Of a DNA stretch of 11,972 bases, positions 1-8,987 are shown piece after piece. The notes below the pieces were generated by a model, which saw only the letters and a list, made by a program, of their open reading frames with translations, had not been told where the DNA came from and did no database searches. Origin of the DNA: an uncultured Curtobacterium sp. (lineage in GTDB: Bacteria; Actinomycetota; Actinomycetes; Actinomycetales; Microbacteriaceae); NCBI GenBank assembly GCA_913774725.1, contig CAJYIG010000345.1, positions 1-11,972 on the forward strand, written 5' to 3'. How positions within the stretch are numbered: position 1 is the stretch's first letter; each line of letters begins with the position of its first letter. A program made the position numbers and the translations under genes.

Positions 1-21
1 TCACCGCTCACCGCTCACCGC
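1..21. repeat. Three tandem copies of a 7-mer giving stops in all three frames
   Basis: TCACCGC occurs three times back to back. Read on the minus strand, each copy supplies a TGA. Because the period is 7, the three TGAs (starting at 17, 10 and 3) fall in all three reading frames. The first one ends the response-regulator gene. The array extends to the window edge, so more copies may lie outside. Confidence 0.7.
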
Positions 22-697
22 AACCAGCGGTACTCGTACTCCGGACGGCCCTGCCCGCGGTGCCGGACGTCCTTGCCGACCTGCCCGGAGGCGGCCAGGT
101 GCTCGAGGTACCGCCGCGCGGTCACCCGCGACAGCCCCGTCGCCTCGGCGACCTCGGAGGCCGACCCGCCGTCCGGCCGCTCGAGCAGTGCGTCGCGGAC
201 CAGACCGAGCGTCTCCGGAGCGATGCCCTTCTCGTGGTCGGTCGGTGCGATCGGGCGCAGCGTCCCGAGCCGCTGGTCGATGTCGGCCTGCGTGAGTGCC
301 CGACGGTCCTCGAACCCGCGCCGGAACTCGCGGTACGACGTCATCCGGTCGGCGAACGACCGGAAGCTGAACGGCTTGACGAGGTACTGCACGACCCCGA
401 GGGCGATCGCGTTCCGCACCGCGCGGACGTCGTGCGCGGCGGTGACGGCGATGACGTCCACGGCGGAACCGGCGCTGCGCAGGGCGCGGACCAGCTGCAG
501 GCCGTGGGCGTCCGGCAGGTTGAGGTCGAGCAGCACGAGGTCCGGTCGCTCCGCGGCGACCGTCGCGAGCATCTCCCGCCCGGTGCCGACGGTACCGACC
601 ACCGTGAAGCCGTCGAGGCGCGCGACGTAGGCGGCGTGCGCGCCTCGGCGGTCAGGGGTTCGTCCTCGACGACGAGGACCCGGATGGGCGCGGTCAC
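15..697 (-). pseudogene. Frameshifted CitB/DcuR-type response regulator (dctR-like)
   Basis: Response regulator partner of the upstream sensor kinase, presumed to control the divergent dctA operon. It starts with GTG at 697, overlapping the kinase stop as GTGA, so translation is probably coupled. The first codons read VTAPIRVLVVEDEPLTAEA, the first strand and acidic pocket of a receiver domain. After about codon 19 this frame turns into non-receiver sequence. The rest of the protein continues in another frame: HAAYVARLDGF, then phospho-acceptor Asp (codon 527-525, LLDLNLP), the conserved Thr (AVTAAHD) and Lys (LVKPF). The C-terminal winged HTH (SEVAEATGLSRVTARRYL) is typical of actinobacterial CitB/DctR proteins. 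Dropping one GC unit from the GCGCGC run at 638-643 would give an uninterrupted 226-aa protein, the usual family length. As written, the longest intact piece starts at GTG 602 and lacks the acidic pocket. It could be a real mutation or an assembly error; the family call is firm. Confidence 0.8.
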
Positions 698-2442
698 GTC
701 GCCACGCTCCGGGCGGTCAGGTGCACCGTGAAGGTGCTGCCGTCCGGCCCGGTCGTGACGTCCACGGTGCCGCCGGTGCGAGCGAGGGTGGCGCGGACGA
801 GGTCGAGGCCGATGCCCCGCCCCTCCGGCCCGGCCGGCTTCGTCGACCAACCACGCTGGTAGACGGCGTCGACGTCGGCGATGCCGGGTCCGTCGTCGCG
901 GACGACGAGCCGGACGTGTCCGTCGGGCCCGCGTCCGTCGAGCCCGGGGCCGTCGACCCTGGGGCCGTCGACACCGGAGACGACGACCTCGACGCGGCCC
1001 CGGTTCCCGCCGGGGCGGGCGCCGGCGACGGCGTCGACGGCGTTGTCGACGAGGTTGCCGAGCACGGTGATGACGTCGCCGGGGGCCGCCGGGACGGAGT
1101 CGAGCAGGCCGCTCGTGTCGGCGACGAGGTCGACCCCGCGCTCGGCTGCCTGCGCGCGCTTGGCGGCGAGGAGGGCGTCGAGCACCTCGGGAGCGGTCCG
1201 GGCGGGGTCGTCGGTGCGGTCATCCGGGCGGTCGTCCGCTCCGGGTCCGTCGGACTCGGTGCGCTCGGCCCCGGGACGCTCCGACCCACGGCGCCGGTCG
1301 ACCTCGCTGTGCCGGTCGACCTCGCTGTGCCGCTCGATCTCGTCGGAGGCGAAGCGGATCGCCTCGTCGACCCGGCCGAGCTCCATGAGTGCGACCACCG
1401 CGTGCAGTCGGTTGGCGAACTCGTGCGTCTGCGAGCGGAGCGCGTCGGTGAGCGTCCGGGTGGCGGCGAGCTCCCCCGACAGGTGCAGCAGGTCCGTCTG
1501 GTCACGGATCGTCGCGACGGTGCCGAGGGGTCTCGTCGACCCGCGCGGGAACGCCATCTCCTGGTTCACGACGAGCACCCGGTCGCTCGTCGCGTACGTC
1601 TCGTCGACGGCCCGGTCGCCCGATGCGAGCAGGGTGCGCAGGGCGTCCGGCACGTCGAGCGCCGCGAGCGGGATCGGTTCCTGGCGTTCAGCCGGTACGG
1701 GCAGGTGCAGCAGTTCCGCGGCGCGGTCGTTGTGCAGCACCACGGCGCCGGACCGGTCGACCACCACGAGTCCCTCGTGCACCGAGTGGAGCACGCCCTC
1801 GTAGGACGCGAAGACGCGGGCGAGCTCCTCCGGCCCCCGCCCGGCCGTCACGCGACCGAGGTAGCGGCTCAGCAGCCACGAGAAGAGCGCGGCCACCGCG
1901 ACGACCGCCAGGGCGAGCAGGACGACCGAGGTGAGCCGGGGCACCAGGGCGGTCGAGATGTTCGCCACGGTGACGCCCGCGGCGACGAGTCCGACCACCC
2001 GCCCGTCGGCCTCGGTGATCGGGGTCACGGCCCGCACCGACGGGCCGAGCGTCCCGGAGAACGTCTCGGTGAAGGTCCGACCCTCGAGCGCCGGCTGGAC
2101 GGTGCCCCGGAACGGCCTGCCGATCTCGGAGCGATCGGGGTGGGTCCACCGGGTGCGGTCGGGCGCCATGATCGTGATGAAGTCCGTGTGGGTGCGCCGC
2201 ATCAGGTCGAGGGCGTACGGCTCGAGCTGCTCCGAGGGGTCGGCGGTGTCGACCTGCTGGAGCACGAACGGGTTGCGGGCGATGGACACCGCGACCGCGG
2301 TGGACTTCTCGGCCGCGTCCGCCTCGAGGTCGGCCCGCGCGGACGCCCAGCTCCAGGCGCCCCCGACGGCGACCCCGACCACGACGAACAGCAGCTGCAG
2401 CGCGAAGAGTCGCGCGGCGATGCTCCATCGACGGGGTACCAC
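694..2442 (-). CDS. CitA/DcuS-type sensor histidine kinase (dctS-like)
   Basis: Membrane sensor kinase of 582 aa, likely detecting a C4-dicarboxylate or citrate. The GTG at 2442 was chosen because GAGGAGG lies 7 nt upstream; a longer in-frame start at 2508 lacks this. Order of parts: TM1 (about 12-30); extracytoplasmic single-Cache domain (about 35-165) with R98-W-T-H101 and GPSVR137, matching the ligand-contacting Arg/His/Arg pattern known in DcuS/CitA; TM2 (about 170-192); PAS (about 208-320); SpoOB-like dimerisation helix with H340 in THEFANRLH; HATPase with N-box GNLVDN (462-467), G1 DDGPG (516-520) and G2 GRGIGL (541-546). Two low-complexity insertions stand out: residues about 370-415, rich in R/D/E/S/G/P with a doubled RHSEVD, and about 489-509, a run of V/L-D-G-P units. 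All catalytic boxes are intact. It overlaps the regulator gene by 4 nt and is divergent from dctA. Confidence 0.9.
   Translation of the reverse strand: MVPRRWSIAARLFALQLLFVVVGVAVGGAWSWASARADLEADAAEKSTAVAVSIARNPFVLQQVDTADPSEQLEPYALDLMRRTHTDFITIMAPDRTRWTHPDRSEIGRPFRGTVQPALEGRTFTETFSGTLGPSVRAVTPITEADGRVVGLVAAGVTVANISTALVPRLTSVVLLALAVVAVAALFSWLLSRYLGRVTAGRGPEELARVFASYEGVLHSVHEGLVVVDRSGAVVLHNDRAAELLHLPVPAERQEPIPLAALDVPDALRTLLASGDRAVDETYATSDRVLVVNQEMAFPRGSTRPLGTVATIRDQTDLLHLSGELAATRTLTDALRSQTHEFANRLHAVVALMELGRVDEAIRFASDEIERHSEVDRHSEVDRRRGSERPGAERTESDGPGADDRPDDRTDDPARTAPEVLDALLAAKRAQAAERGVDLVADTSGLLDSVPAAPGDVITVLGNLVDNAVDAVAGARPGGNRGRVEVVVSGVDGPRVDGPGLDGRGPDGHVRLVVRDDGPGIADVDAVYQRGWSTKPAGPEGRGIGLDLVRATLARTGGTVDVTTGPDGSTFTVHLTARSVAT
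933..977. repeat. Three 15-bp in-frame tandem repeats within the kinase ATPase domain
   Basis: Three copies of a 15-bp unit close to GGCCGTCGACCCTGG lie at 933-947, 948-962 and 963-977. On the coding (minus) strand they make a run of short V/L-D-G-P/R units between the N-box and the G1 box of the kinase. The period is a multiple of three, so copy-number change keeps the frame. Confidence 0.75.
1294..1347. repeat. 18-bp in-frame tandem repeat in the kinase linker
   Basis: CCGGTCGACCTCGCTGTG occurs twice with no mismatch (1294-1311, 1312-1329). A clearly diverged third unit follows at 1330-1347. It encodes the doubled RHSEVD next to the end of the dimerisation helices. It looks like a recent duplication. 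Confidence 0.8.
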
Positions 2443-2630
2443 TGTGCTGCCTCCTCGCTCCGTTGCGGGACGTCCATCCTCGCGTACGAGTGCCCCTCCG
2501 CGCAGCACGCCGTGAACGTTGTGAACACAAGTCGATCCGGTGGGCCGGTCCGAGCGAGGGTGTGTGGCGTTCCCCCGAGGACGAGCCGACCGGAGCGACG
2601 CCGCCCCGGTCCTGACGACAAGGAAGTCTC
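2443..2630. promoter_or_regulatory. Divergent promoter region between the sensor kinase and dctA
   Basis: These 188 bp separate two divergent start codons and must hold both promoters. The clearest element is an AT-richer island at 2512-2530. It contains a direct repeat GTGAAC (2512-2517 and 2521-2526, 9 bp apart) and, overlapping it, the inverted repeat TTGTG-AA-CACAA (2519-2530). It is the best candidate site for the CitB-type regulator. Shine-Dalgarno sequences flank it: GAGGAGG on the minus strand for the kinase and AAGGAAG (2620-2626) for dctA. I could not assign convincing -35/-10 pairs. Confidence 0.5.
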
Positions 2631-4043
2631 ATGGCATCGACGCACCCGACCACCGCCCGCCGCCGGCGCCGCGGTCTGGATCGCTCGCACTGGCTCTACA
2701 TCGCGGTCATCGTGGCCGTGCTCGCCGGCATCGTGGTCGGCCTCACGGCCCCCGACTTCGCCGTCGGTCTCAAGCCGATCGGCGACGGCTTCATCGCCCT
2801 GATCAAGATGATGATCGCCCCGGTCATCTTCTGCACGATCGTGCTCGGCGTCGGCTCCATCGCCAAGGCTGCGACGGTCGGCAAGGTCGGCGGCCTGGCG
2901 CTCGGCTACTTCATCGCGATGTCGACCTTCGCGTTGGCGATCGGCCTCGTCGTCGGCAACCTCATCCACCCGGGCGACCACCTCGACATGTCGAAGGCCA
3001 CGTACGAGCTGCCGGCCGGCACCGAGGAGAACGCGTCGTCGACCTCCGGGTTCCTGCTCGGCATCATCCCCGCGACCCTCGTGTCGTCGCTGACGAGCGG
3101 CAGCATCCTGCAGACGCTGTTCGTCGCACTGCTCGTCGGCTTCGCCCTGCAGGCCATGGGCGAGAAGGGCGCGCCGATCCTCACCGGCATCCGGCACCTG
3201 CAGGCCCTGGTCTTCCGCATCCTCGCGATGGTGATGTGGGTCGCCCCGGTCGGCGCGTTCGGTGCCATCGCGGCGGTCGTCGGTGCCACCGGCGTCGCCG
3301 CACTCGTCGCCCTGGGGACCCTGATGGTCGCCTTCTACATCACCTGCATCGTGTTCGTCGTCGGCGTCCTCGGGGTCCTGCTCCGGGTCGTGACCGGCGT
3401 CAACATCTTCAAGCTCATGAAGTACCTCGGCCGCGAGTACCTGCTCATCGTGTCGACGTCCTCCAGCGAGGTCAGCCTGCCGCGCCTCATCGCCAAGATG
3501 GAGCACCTCGGCATCTCGAAGCCCGTCGTCGGTGTCACCGTGCCGACCGGGTACTCGTTCAACCTCGACGGCACCGCGATCTACCTGACGATGTCCTCGC
3601 TCTTCATCGCGAACGCCCTCGGCACCCCGCTGAACATCCCCGAGCAGATCTCGCTCCTGGTCTTCATGATCATCGCCTCGAAGGGCGCTGCCGGGGTCAC
3701 CGGTGCCGGGCTGGCCACCCTCGCCGGCGGTCTGCAGGCGCACCGTCCGGACCTGGTGAACGGCGTCGGCCTGATCGTCGGCATCGACCGGTTCATGTCC
3801 GAGGCCCGCGCGCTGACGAACTTCACGGGCAACGCGGTCGCCACCGTGCTGGTCGGGACGTGGACGAAGCAGATCGACAAGCAGCAGGTCGAGCGGGTGC
3901 TCTCCGGTGCGGCTCCGTTCGACGAGCGGACGATGTCCGCCGACGACCACGGCGGCCTCTCGACCCAGCAGCCCGAGCGGATCTCGACCGAGGCCGTCCG
4001 CACCATCGTCGAGCCGGAGCGCTCGACCACCGGCCGCCGATAG
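2631..4043 (+). CDS. dctA: C4-dicarboxylate transporter DctA (DAACS family)
   Basis: Proton- or sodium-coupled symporter of 470 aa importing succinate, fumarate and malate across the cytoplasmic membrane. The ATG at 2631 has AAGGAAG just upstream. A basic cytosolic N-terminus (about 1-18) is followed by hydrophobic segments spread over the protein. Family signatures are clear: the Ser-rich re-entrant hairpin [10 protein letters not shown] (275-284), [17 protein letters not shown] with N311-L-D313-G-T, and the substrate-region motif [13 protein letters not shown] (389-401). These sequences distinguish DctA from glutamate carriers of the same superfamily. The last 50 residues form a polar tail, as usual for the family. 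It is the first gene of a rightward operon, 32 nt ahead of pckG. Control by the divergent kinase/regulator pair is inferred from the layout. Confidence 0.93.
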   Translation: MASTHPTTARRRRRGLDRSHWLYIAVIVAVLAGIVVGLTAPDFAVGLKPIGDGFIALIKMMIAPVIFCTIVLGVGSIAKAATVGKVGGLALGYFIAMSTFALAIGLVVGNLIHPGDHLDMSKATYELPAGTEENASSTSGFLLGIIPATLVSSLTSGSILQTLFVALLVGFALQAMGEKGAPILTGIRHLQALVFRILAMVMWVAPVGAFGAIAAVVGATGVAALVALGTLMVAFYITCIVFVVGVLGVLLRVVTGVNIFKLMKYLGREYLLIVSTSSSEVSLPRLIAKMEHLGISKPVVGVTVPTGYSFNLDGTAIYLTMSSLFIANALGTPLNIPEQISLLVFMIIASKGAAGVTGAGLATLAGGLQAHRPDLVNGVGLIVGIDRFMSEARALTNFTGNAVATVLVGTWTKQIDKQQVERVLSGAAPFDERTMSADDHGGLSTQQPERISTEAVRTIVEPERSTTGRR

Positions 4044-4075
4044 CCCCCCCTTCCCCTTCCACGAGGAGATCGACG

Positions 4076-5982
<1,907 letters not shown>

Positions 5983-5983
<1 letters not shown>

Positions 5984-7512
5984 TGGCCGCCGTCGTCCCG
6001 ACCACGACCGGGGTGGCCACCGCCGCCGAGCGCGCGGACCTGCAGCGCGCGTGGGACGAGAAGCTCGCGGCCGCCGAGGCGATGGTGCCGCTCATCGGAC
6101 GGCTCTACCGGCGGGACGACGTCGTGCCGTCCGTGCACGGCCGTCCCCTGGTGGGGCAGTCCCCGATCGGGATCGTCAAGGCGCACCGCTCGAGCCGCCG
6201 GGTCGACGAGACCGAACTGCCGGTGACGACGAGCCTGGCGATCCTGACCGAGCTCGACACGATGGCGCTGTCGTCGGTGTCGGTGGACCTCGGCGACCTC
6301 GCGGCCCGCCACCGACGCGACCGCCTCGGCAGCAGCCTGCGCGAGTTCCTGGCCGACGAGTTCTTCCTGCACCGGGGCACGGCGGACGGACCGCACCGCG
6401 ACGCTCCGCGCGACGTCGTCCTCTACGGGTTCGGGAGGATCGGTCGGATGCTCGCCCGGATCCTGCTCGAACGCGCCGGGGAGCACGCCCCGCTCGCCCT
6501 GCGCGCCGTCGTCGTCCGGCGCCGGGGACCCGACGACCTGGTCAAGCGCGCGAGCCTGCTCCGACGGGACTCGATCCACGGCCCCTTCGCCGGCACCGTC
6601 ACGGTCGACACCGAGCACGACACGATCACCGCGAACGGCACCCTGGTGCAGTTCATCTCGGCGGACTCCCCCGGCGCCGTGGACTACCGCGCACACGGCA
6701 TCGAGGACGCGATCGTCGTCGACACGACCGGTCGCTGGCGCGATGCCGAGGGGCTCGGGCAGCACCTCCTCGCCCCCGGCGCGGCCCGCGTGCTGCTCAC
6801 CGCGCCCGCGAAGGGCGACGTGCCGAACGTGGTGCACGGCATCAACCACGACGGCATCGGCGACGACGCGGTCGTGAGCGCTGCCTCGTGCACGACGAAC
6901 GCGATCGTCCCCGTGCTGAAGGTCGTGTCCGATGCCTACGGCATCGTCCACGGGCACGTCGAGACCGTGCACTCCGCCACGAACGATCAGAACCTGGTCG
7001 ACAACTACCACCCCGCCGACCGACGCGGGCGGGCGGCGGGCCTGAACATGGTGATCACCGCGACCGGTGCCGCGAAGGCCGCCGAGAAGGCCCTGCCCGA
7101 GCTCCGCGGCCGGCTCACCGGCAACGCCGTCCGCGTCCCCACGCCGAACGTCTCGCTCGCGGTCCTCCACCTGACGCTCGGTCGACCGGTCGGACGCGAC
7201 GAGCTGAACGGGGTGCTGCGGGAGTCCTCGCTCACCTCGGTGCTCCGCCGGCAGATCGACTACGTGGAGTCGCCAGAGATCGTCTCGACGGACCTGCTCG
7301 GCAGCCGACGAGCGGGGATCGTGGACGGGCTCGCGACCATCGCGGACGGGTCCGAGCACGTGGTGCTGTACGTCTGGTACGACAACGAGTCCGGGTACAG
7401 CCGGCAGGTCCACCGGGTCCTGCAGGAGATGGCCCGGGCCGCTCACCGGCCTCGGACCGAGGGGGAGGCAGCGCCTGGTCGACCCCTCAGTGCCGTGGGA
7501 CGTTCTCGTTGA
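5983..7512 (+). CDS. gapB: Glyceraldehyde-3-phosphate dehydrogenase, long GapB type
   Basis: Oxidoreductase of 509 aa interconverting glyceraldehyde 3-phosphate and 1,3-bisphosphoglycerate in the cytosol. Ordinary GAPDH is about 335 aa. This one has a helical N-terminal extension of about 140 residues before the Rossmann motif YGFGRIGRM, the layout of corynebacterial GapB, which is known to act in the gluconeogenic direction. Catalytic Cys303 lies in SAASCTTNAIVPVL and the partner His330 in VETVHSATNDQNL. Substrate and cofactor motifs RRGRAAGLNM, TGNAVRVPTPNVS and WYDNESGYS are intact. The ATG overlaps the pckG stop by one base, and no other start is as good. The last 20 or so residues have no family counterpart and run 26 bp into the convergent regulator gene. 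NADP preference is expected from GapB but not proven here. A classical glycolytic gap gene is expected elsewhere in the genome. Confidence 0.92.
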
Positions 7513-7792
7513 CCCAGTCCCGCAGGTGCGCCAGCGGGACCGCGGCACCCCGGCCGAGCGGTGTCAGCGCGTACTCCACCCGCGGTGGCACCTCGGCGAA
7601 CACGGTCCGACGCACCAGCCCGGCGCCCTCCAACCGCTTCAGCGATGCGGACAGCACCTTCGGGCTGACCCCCTGCAGGTGACGCCGGAGTTCGCCGAAG
7701 CGCTGCGGACCACCCTCGAGCACGCCGATCGCGAGCGCCGTCCACTTGTTCGCGAGGAGGCCGAGCATCGCCCGGCACGTGCGGGGGTGCAC
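7487..7792 (-). CDS. HxlR/DUF24-family winged-helix regulator, redox-sensor-like
   Basis: Small DNA-binding regulator of 101 aa. HxlR signatures: CRAMLGLLANKWTALAIGVL at the N-terminus, recognition-helix region LQGVSPKVLSASLKRLEGAGLVRR, and wing VEYALTPLG. A single cysteine, Cys6, sits where YodB and CatR of Bacillus and QorR of Corynebacterium carry their redox-active Cys. The GTG at 7792 was chosen because it keeps this Cys and matches the family's short N-terminus; the upstream in-frame codons are not starts. No Shine-Dalgarno precedes it, so a leaderless message is possible. It is divergent from a quinone-oxidoreductase-like gene starting 10 bp away, the classic arrangement for a regulator that represses its neighbour until quinone or thiol stress oxidises it. 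Its 3' end overlaps gapB by 26 bp tail to tail. The family is secure; the inducer is inferred. Confidence 0.88.
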   Translation of the reverse strand: MHPRTCRAMLGLLANKWTALAIGVLEGGPQRFGELRRHLQGVSPKVLSASLKRLEGAGLVRRTVFAEVPPRVEYALTPLGRGAAVPLAHLRDWVNENVPRH

Positions 7793-7793
7793 A

Positions 7794-7809
7794 GTGGTCG
7801 GGTGACCAC
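7794..7809. promoter_or_regulatory. Perfect inverted repeat between divergent starts, candidate operator
   Basis: GTGGTC-GGGT-GACCAC has perfect 6-bp arms around a 4-bp spacer. It fills the 9-bp gap between the two divergent GTG codons (7792 minus, 7802 plus) and covers the start codon of the reductase. A dimeric HxlR repressor bound here would block both genes at once. Binding is inferred from position and symmetry only. Confidence 0.55.
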
Positions 7810-8830
7810 CACGAACGAGATCCGAGCGATCGCACAGACCGCAGCCCGCCCCGTCGACGACCCGCACAGCCTGGTGTCCACCACGATTCCCGAGCCGGTC
7901 CCCGGCGCGCACGACCTGCTCGTCGAGGTGCGCGCTGTCTCCGTGAACCCGGTCGACGTGAAGCTCCGTGGTGGCGCGGAGCCCGACGGCGGCCTCCGGG
8001 TGCTCGGCTTCGACGCCTCCGGCACCGTCCGCGCCGTCGGTGGGGCGGTCACGCGCTTCGCTCCGGGGGACGAGGTCTCCTACGCGGGTGCGATCGACCG
8101 ACCGGGCAGCAACGCCGAACTGCAGCTCGTCGACGAGCGCATCGTCGGCCGGAAGCCGTCGACGATGACACACACGGAGGCCGCCGCGCTCCCGCTCACC
8201 GCGATCACGGCATGGGAGAGCCTGTTCGACAAGCTCCGGATCACGCCTGACGCAACCGGGACGCTGCTCGTCGTCGGCGGTGCGGGCGGTGTCGGATCGA
8301 TCGCGATCCAGCTCGTCCGTGCCCTGCTGCCCGGCATCCGGGTGGTCGCCACCGCGTCCCGCCCGGAGAGCGAGACGTGGGTGCGCGACCTCGGTGCCCA
8401 CGAGGTCGTCGACCACCACGGCGACCTCGCCGCGCAGGTGCTCGCACTCGCTCCGGACGGCATCGAGTGGATCCTGACGACGAACTCCTCCGGTCAGCTC
8501 CCGGTGTACGAGCGCATCCTCCGCACGTTCGGACAGATCGTGGCGATCGACGACCCCGAACAGGTCGACGTCGTCGCGTTGAAGTCGAAGGCGCTCACGT
8601 GGCACTGGGAGTTCATGTTCGCCCGCTCACTGCACGGCGCCGCGGACCTGGTGGAACAGCACCGGATCCTCGACCGGGTCGCGGACCTCGTCGACGAGGG
8701 GCGCGTCCGCGGGACCGCCACGACCGTCCTGCGGCCGATCACGGCCGAGACCCTGCGCGAGGCCCACCGCCTGGTCGAGAGCGGACGGGTCATCGGCAAG
8801 GTCGTCGTGACGGACGAGCCGAAGGACTGA
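7802..8830 (+). CDS. Zinc-free MDR-family NADP-dependent alcohol dehydrogenase / quinone oxidoreductase
   Basis: Medium-chain reductase of 342 aa. It probably reduces quinones or enals/enones with NADPH in the cytosol. A GroES-like N-terminal half contains VEVRAVSVNPVDVKLRGG and VLGFDASGTVRAVG. The Rossmann half carries the dinucleotide motif VVGGAGGVGSIAIQL (157-171). The protein has no cysteine at all, so neither the catalytic nor the structural zinc site of true alcohol dehydrogenases can form, despite the family's common 'zinc-binding' label. The GTG at 7802 gives the usual family N-terminus (RAIAQTAARPVDDPHSL after a short leader). There is no Shine-Dalgarno, suggesting leaderless translation. 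Divergence from a one-cysteine HxlR regulator suggests induction by electrophile or quinone stress. The exact substrate cannot be read from the sequence. Confidence 0.88.
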   Translation: MTTTNEIRAIAQTAARPVDDPHSLVSTTIPEPVPGAHDLLVEVRAVSVNPVDVKLRGGAEPDGGLRVLGFDASGTVRAVGGAVTRFAPGDEVSYAGAIDRPGSNAELQLVDERIVGRKPSTMTHTEAAALPLTAITAWESLFDKLRITPDATGTLLVVGGAGGVGSIAIQLVRALLPGIRVVATASRPESETWVRDLGAHEVVDHHGDLAAQVLALAPDGIEWILTTNSSGQLPVYERILRTFGQIVAIDDPEQVDVVALKSKALTWHWEFMFARSLHGAADLVEQHRILDRVADLVDEGRVRGTATTVLRPITAETLREAHRLVESGRVIGKVVVTDEPKD

Positions 8831-8883
8831 GCCGCGCGGTCCGCGCTCCTGACGGTGTCCTGGGGCCACTCGCGACCGCCGTC

Positions 8884-8908
8884 GGCTCGGGACCGAGCCC
8901 CCTCGGTC
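8884..8908. other. Two mutually exclusive short hairpins downstream of the reductase gene
   Basis: GGCTCGG-GA-CCGAGCC (8884-8899) and GACCGAG-CCCC-CTCGGTC (8891-8908) share the central CCGAG, so only one can form at a time. They lie between two convergent genes, just left of a longer hairpin. Most simply they are part of a terminator cluster. Confidence 0.4.
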
Positions 8909-8913
8909 GGTCT

Positions 8914-8962
8914 GGAGGCGCGGATCACCGGGCGCCGACCGGCGGCGGTGATCCGGGCCTCC
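8914..8962. terminator. Long hairpin between convergent genes, probable bidirectional terminator
   Basis: CGGATCACCG (8921-8930) pairs perfectly with CGGTGATCCG (8946-8955) around a 15-nt loop. After one G-G mismatch the stem continues for six more pairs (GGAGGC with GCCTCC), giving 16 pairs in all. No T tract follows on either strand, which is common for high-GC actinomycetes. It lies between the 3' ends of the reductase (8830) and the MmyB-type regulator (8988), so it can serve both. Confidence 0.65.
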
Positions 8963-8987
8963 CGTCCGACGCCTCGGTGCCGGTCCG

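Noticed and set aside
630..650. Programmed ribosomal frameshift in the response regulator
   Set aside because: No slippery heptamer, stimulatory Shine-Dalgarno or obvious downstream pseudoknot was seen. A GC-unit insertion or sequence error explains it more simply.
2443..2508. Longer kinase start at 2508
   Set aside because: The extra 22 residues are polar and precede the expected membrane N-terminus. The GTG at 2442 has a strong GAGGAGG at correct spacing.
2511..2530. CRP/GlxR site in the dctA promoter region
   Set aside because: The GTG and CAC half-sites are only 2 bp apart, whereas the CRP-type TGTGA-N6-TCACA needs 6.
721..2802. Long open frame on the plus strand opposite the sensor kinase
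   Set aside because: The minus strand has all histidine kinase boxes and a proper ribosome-binding site. The plus frame runs into dctA out of phase and has biased, unstructured composition.
2540..4075. Apparent N-terminal extension of PckG reaching back through dctA
   Set aside because: This is the dctA gene read in a shifted frame. PckG homology starts just after the ATG at 4076, which has its own Shine-Dalgarno.
7802..8830. True zinc-dependent alcohol dehydrogenase
   Set aside because: The protein contains no cysteine, so neither catalytic nor structural zinc ligands are available.
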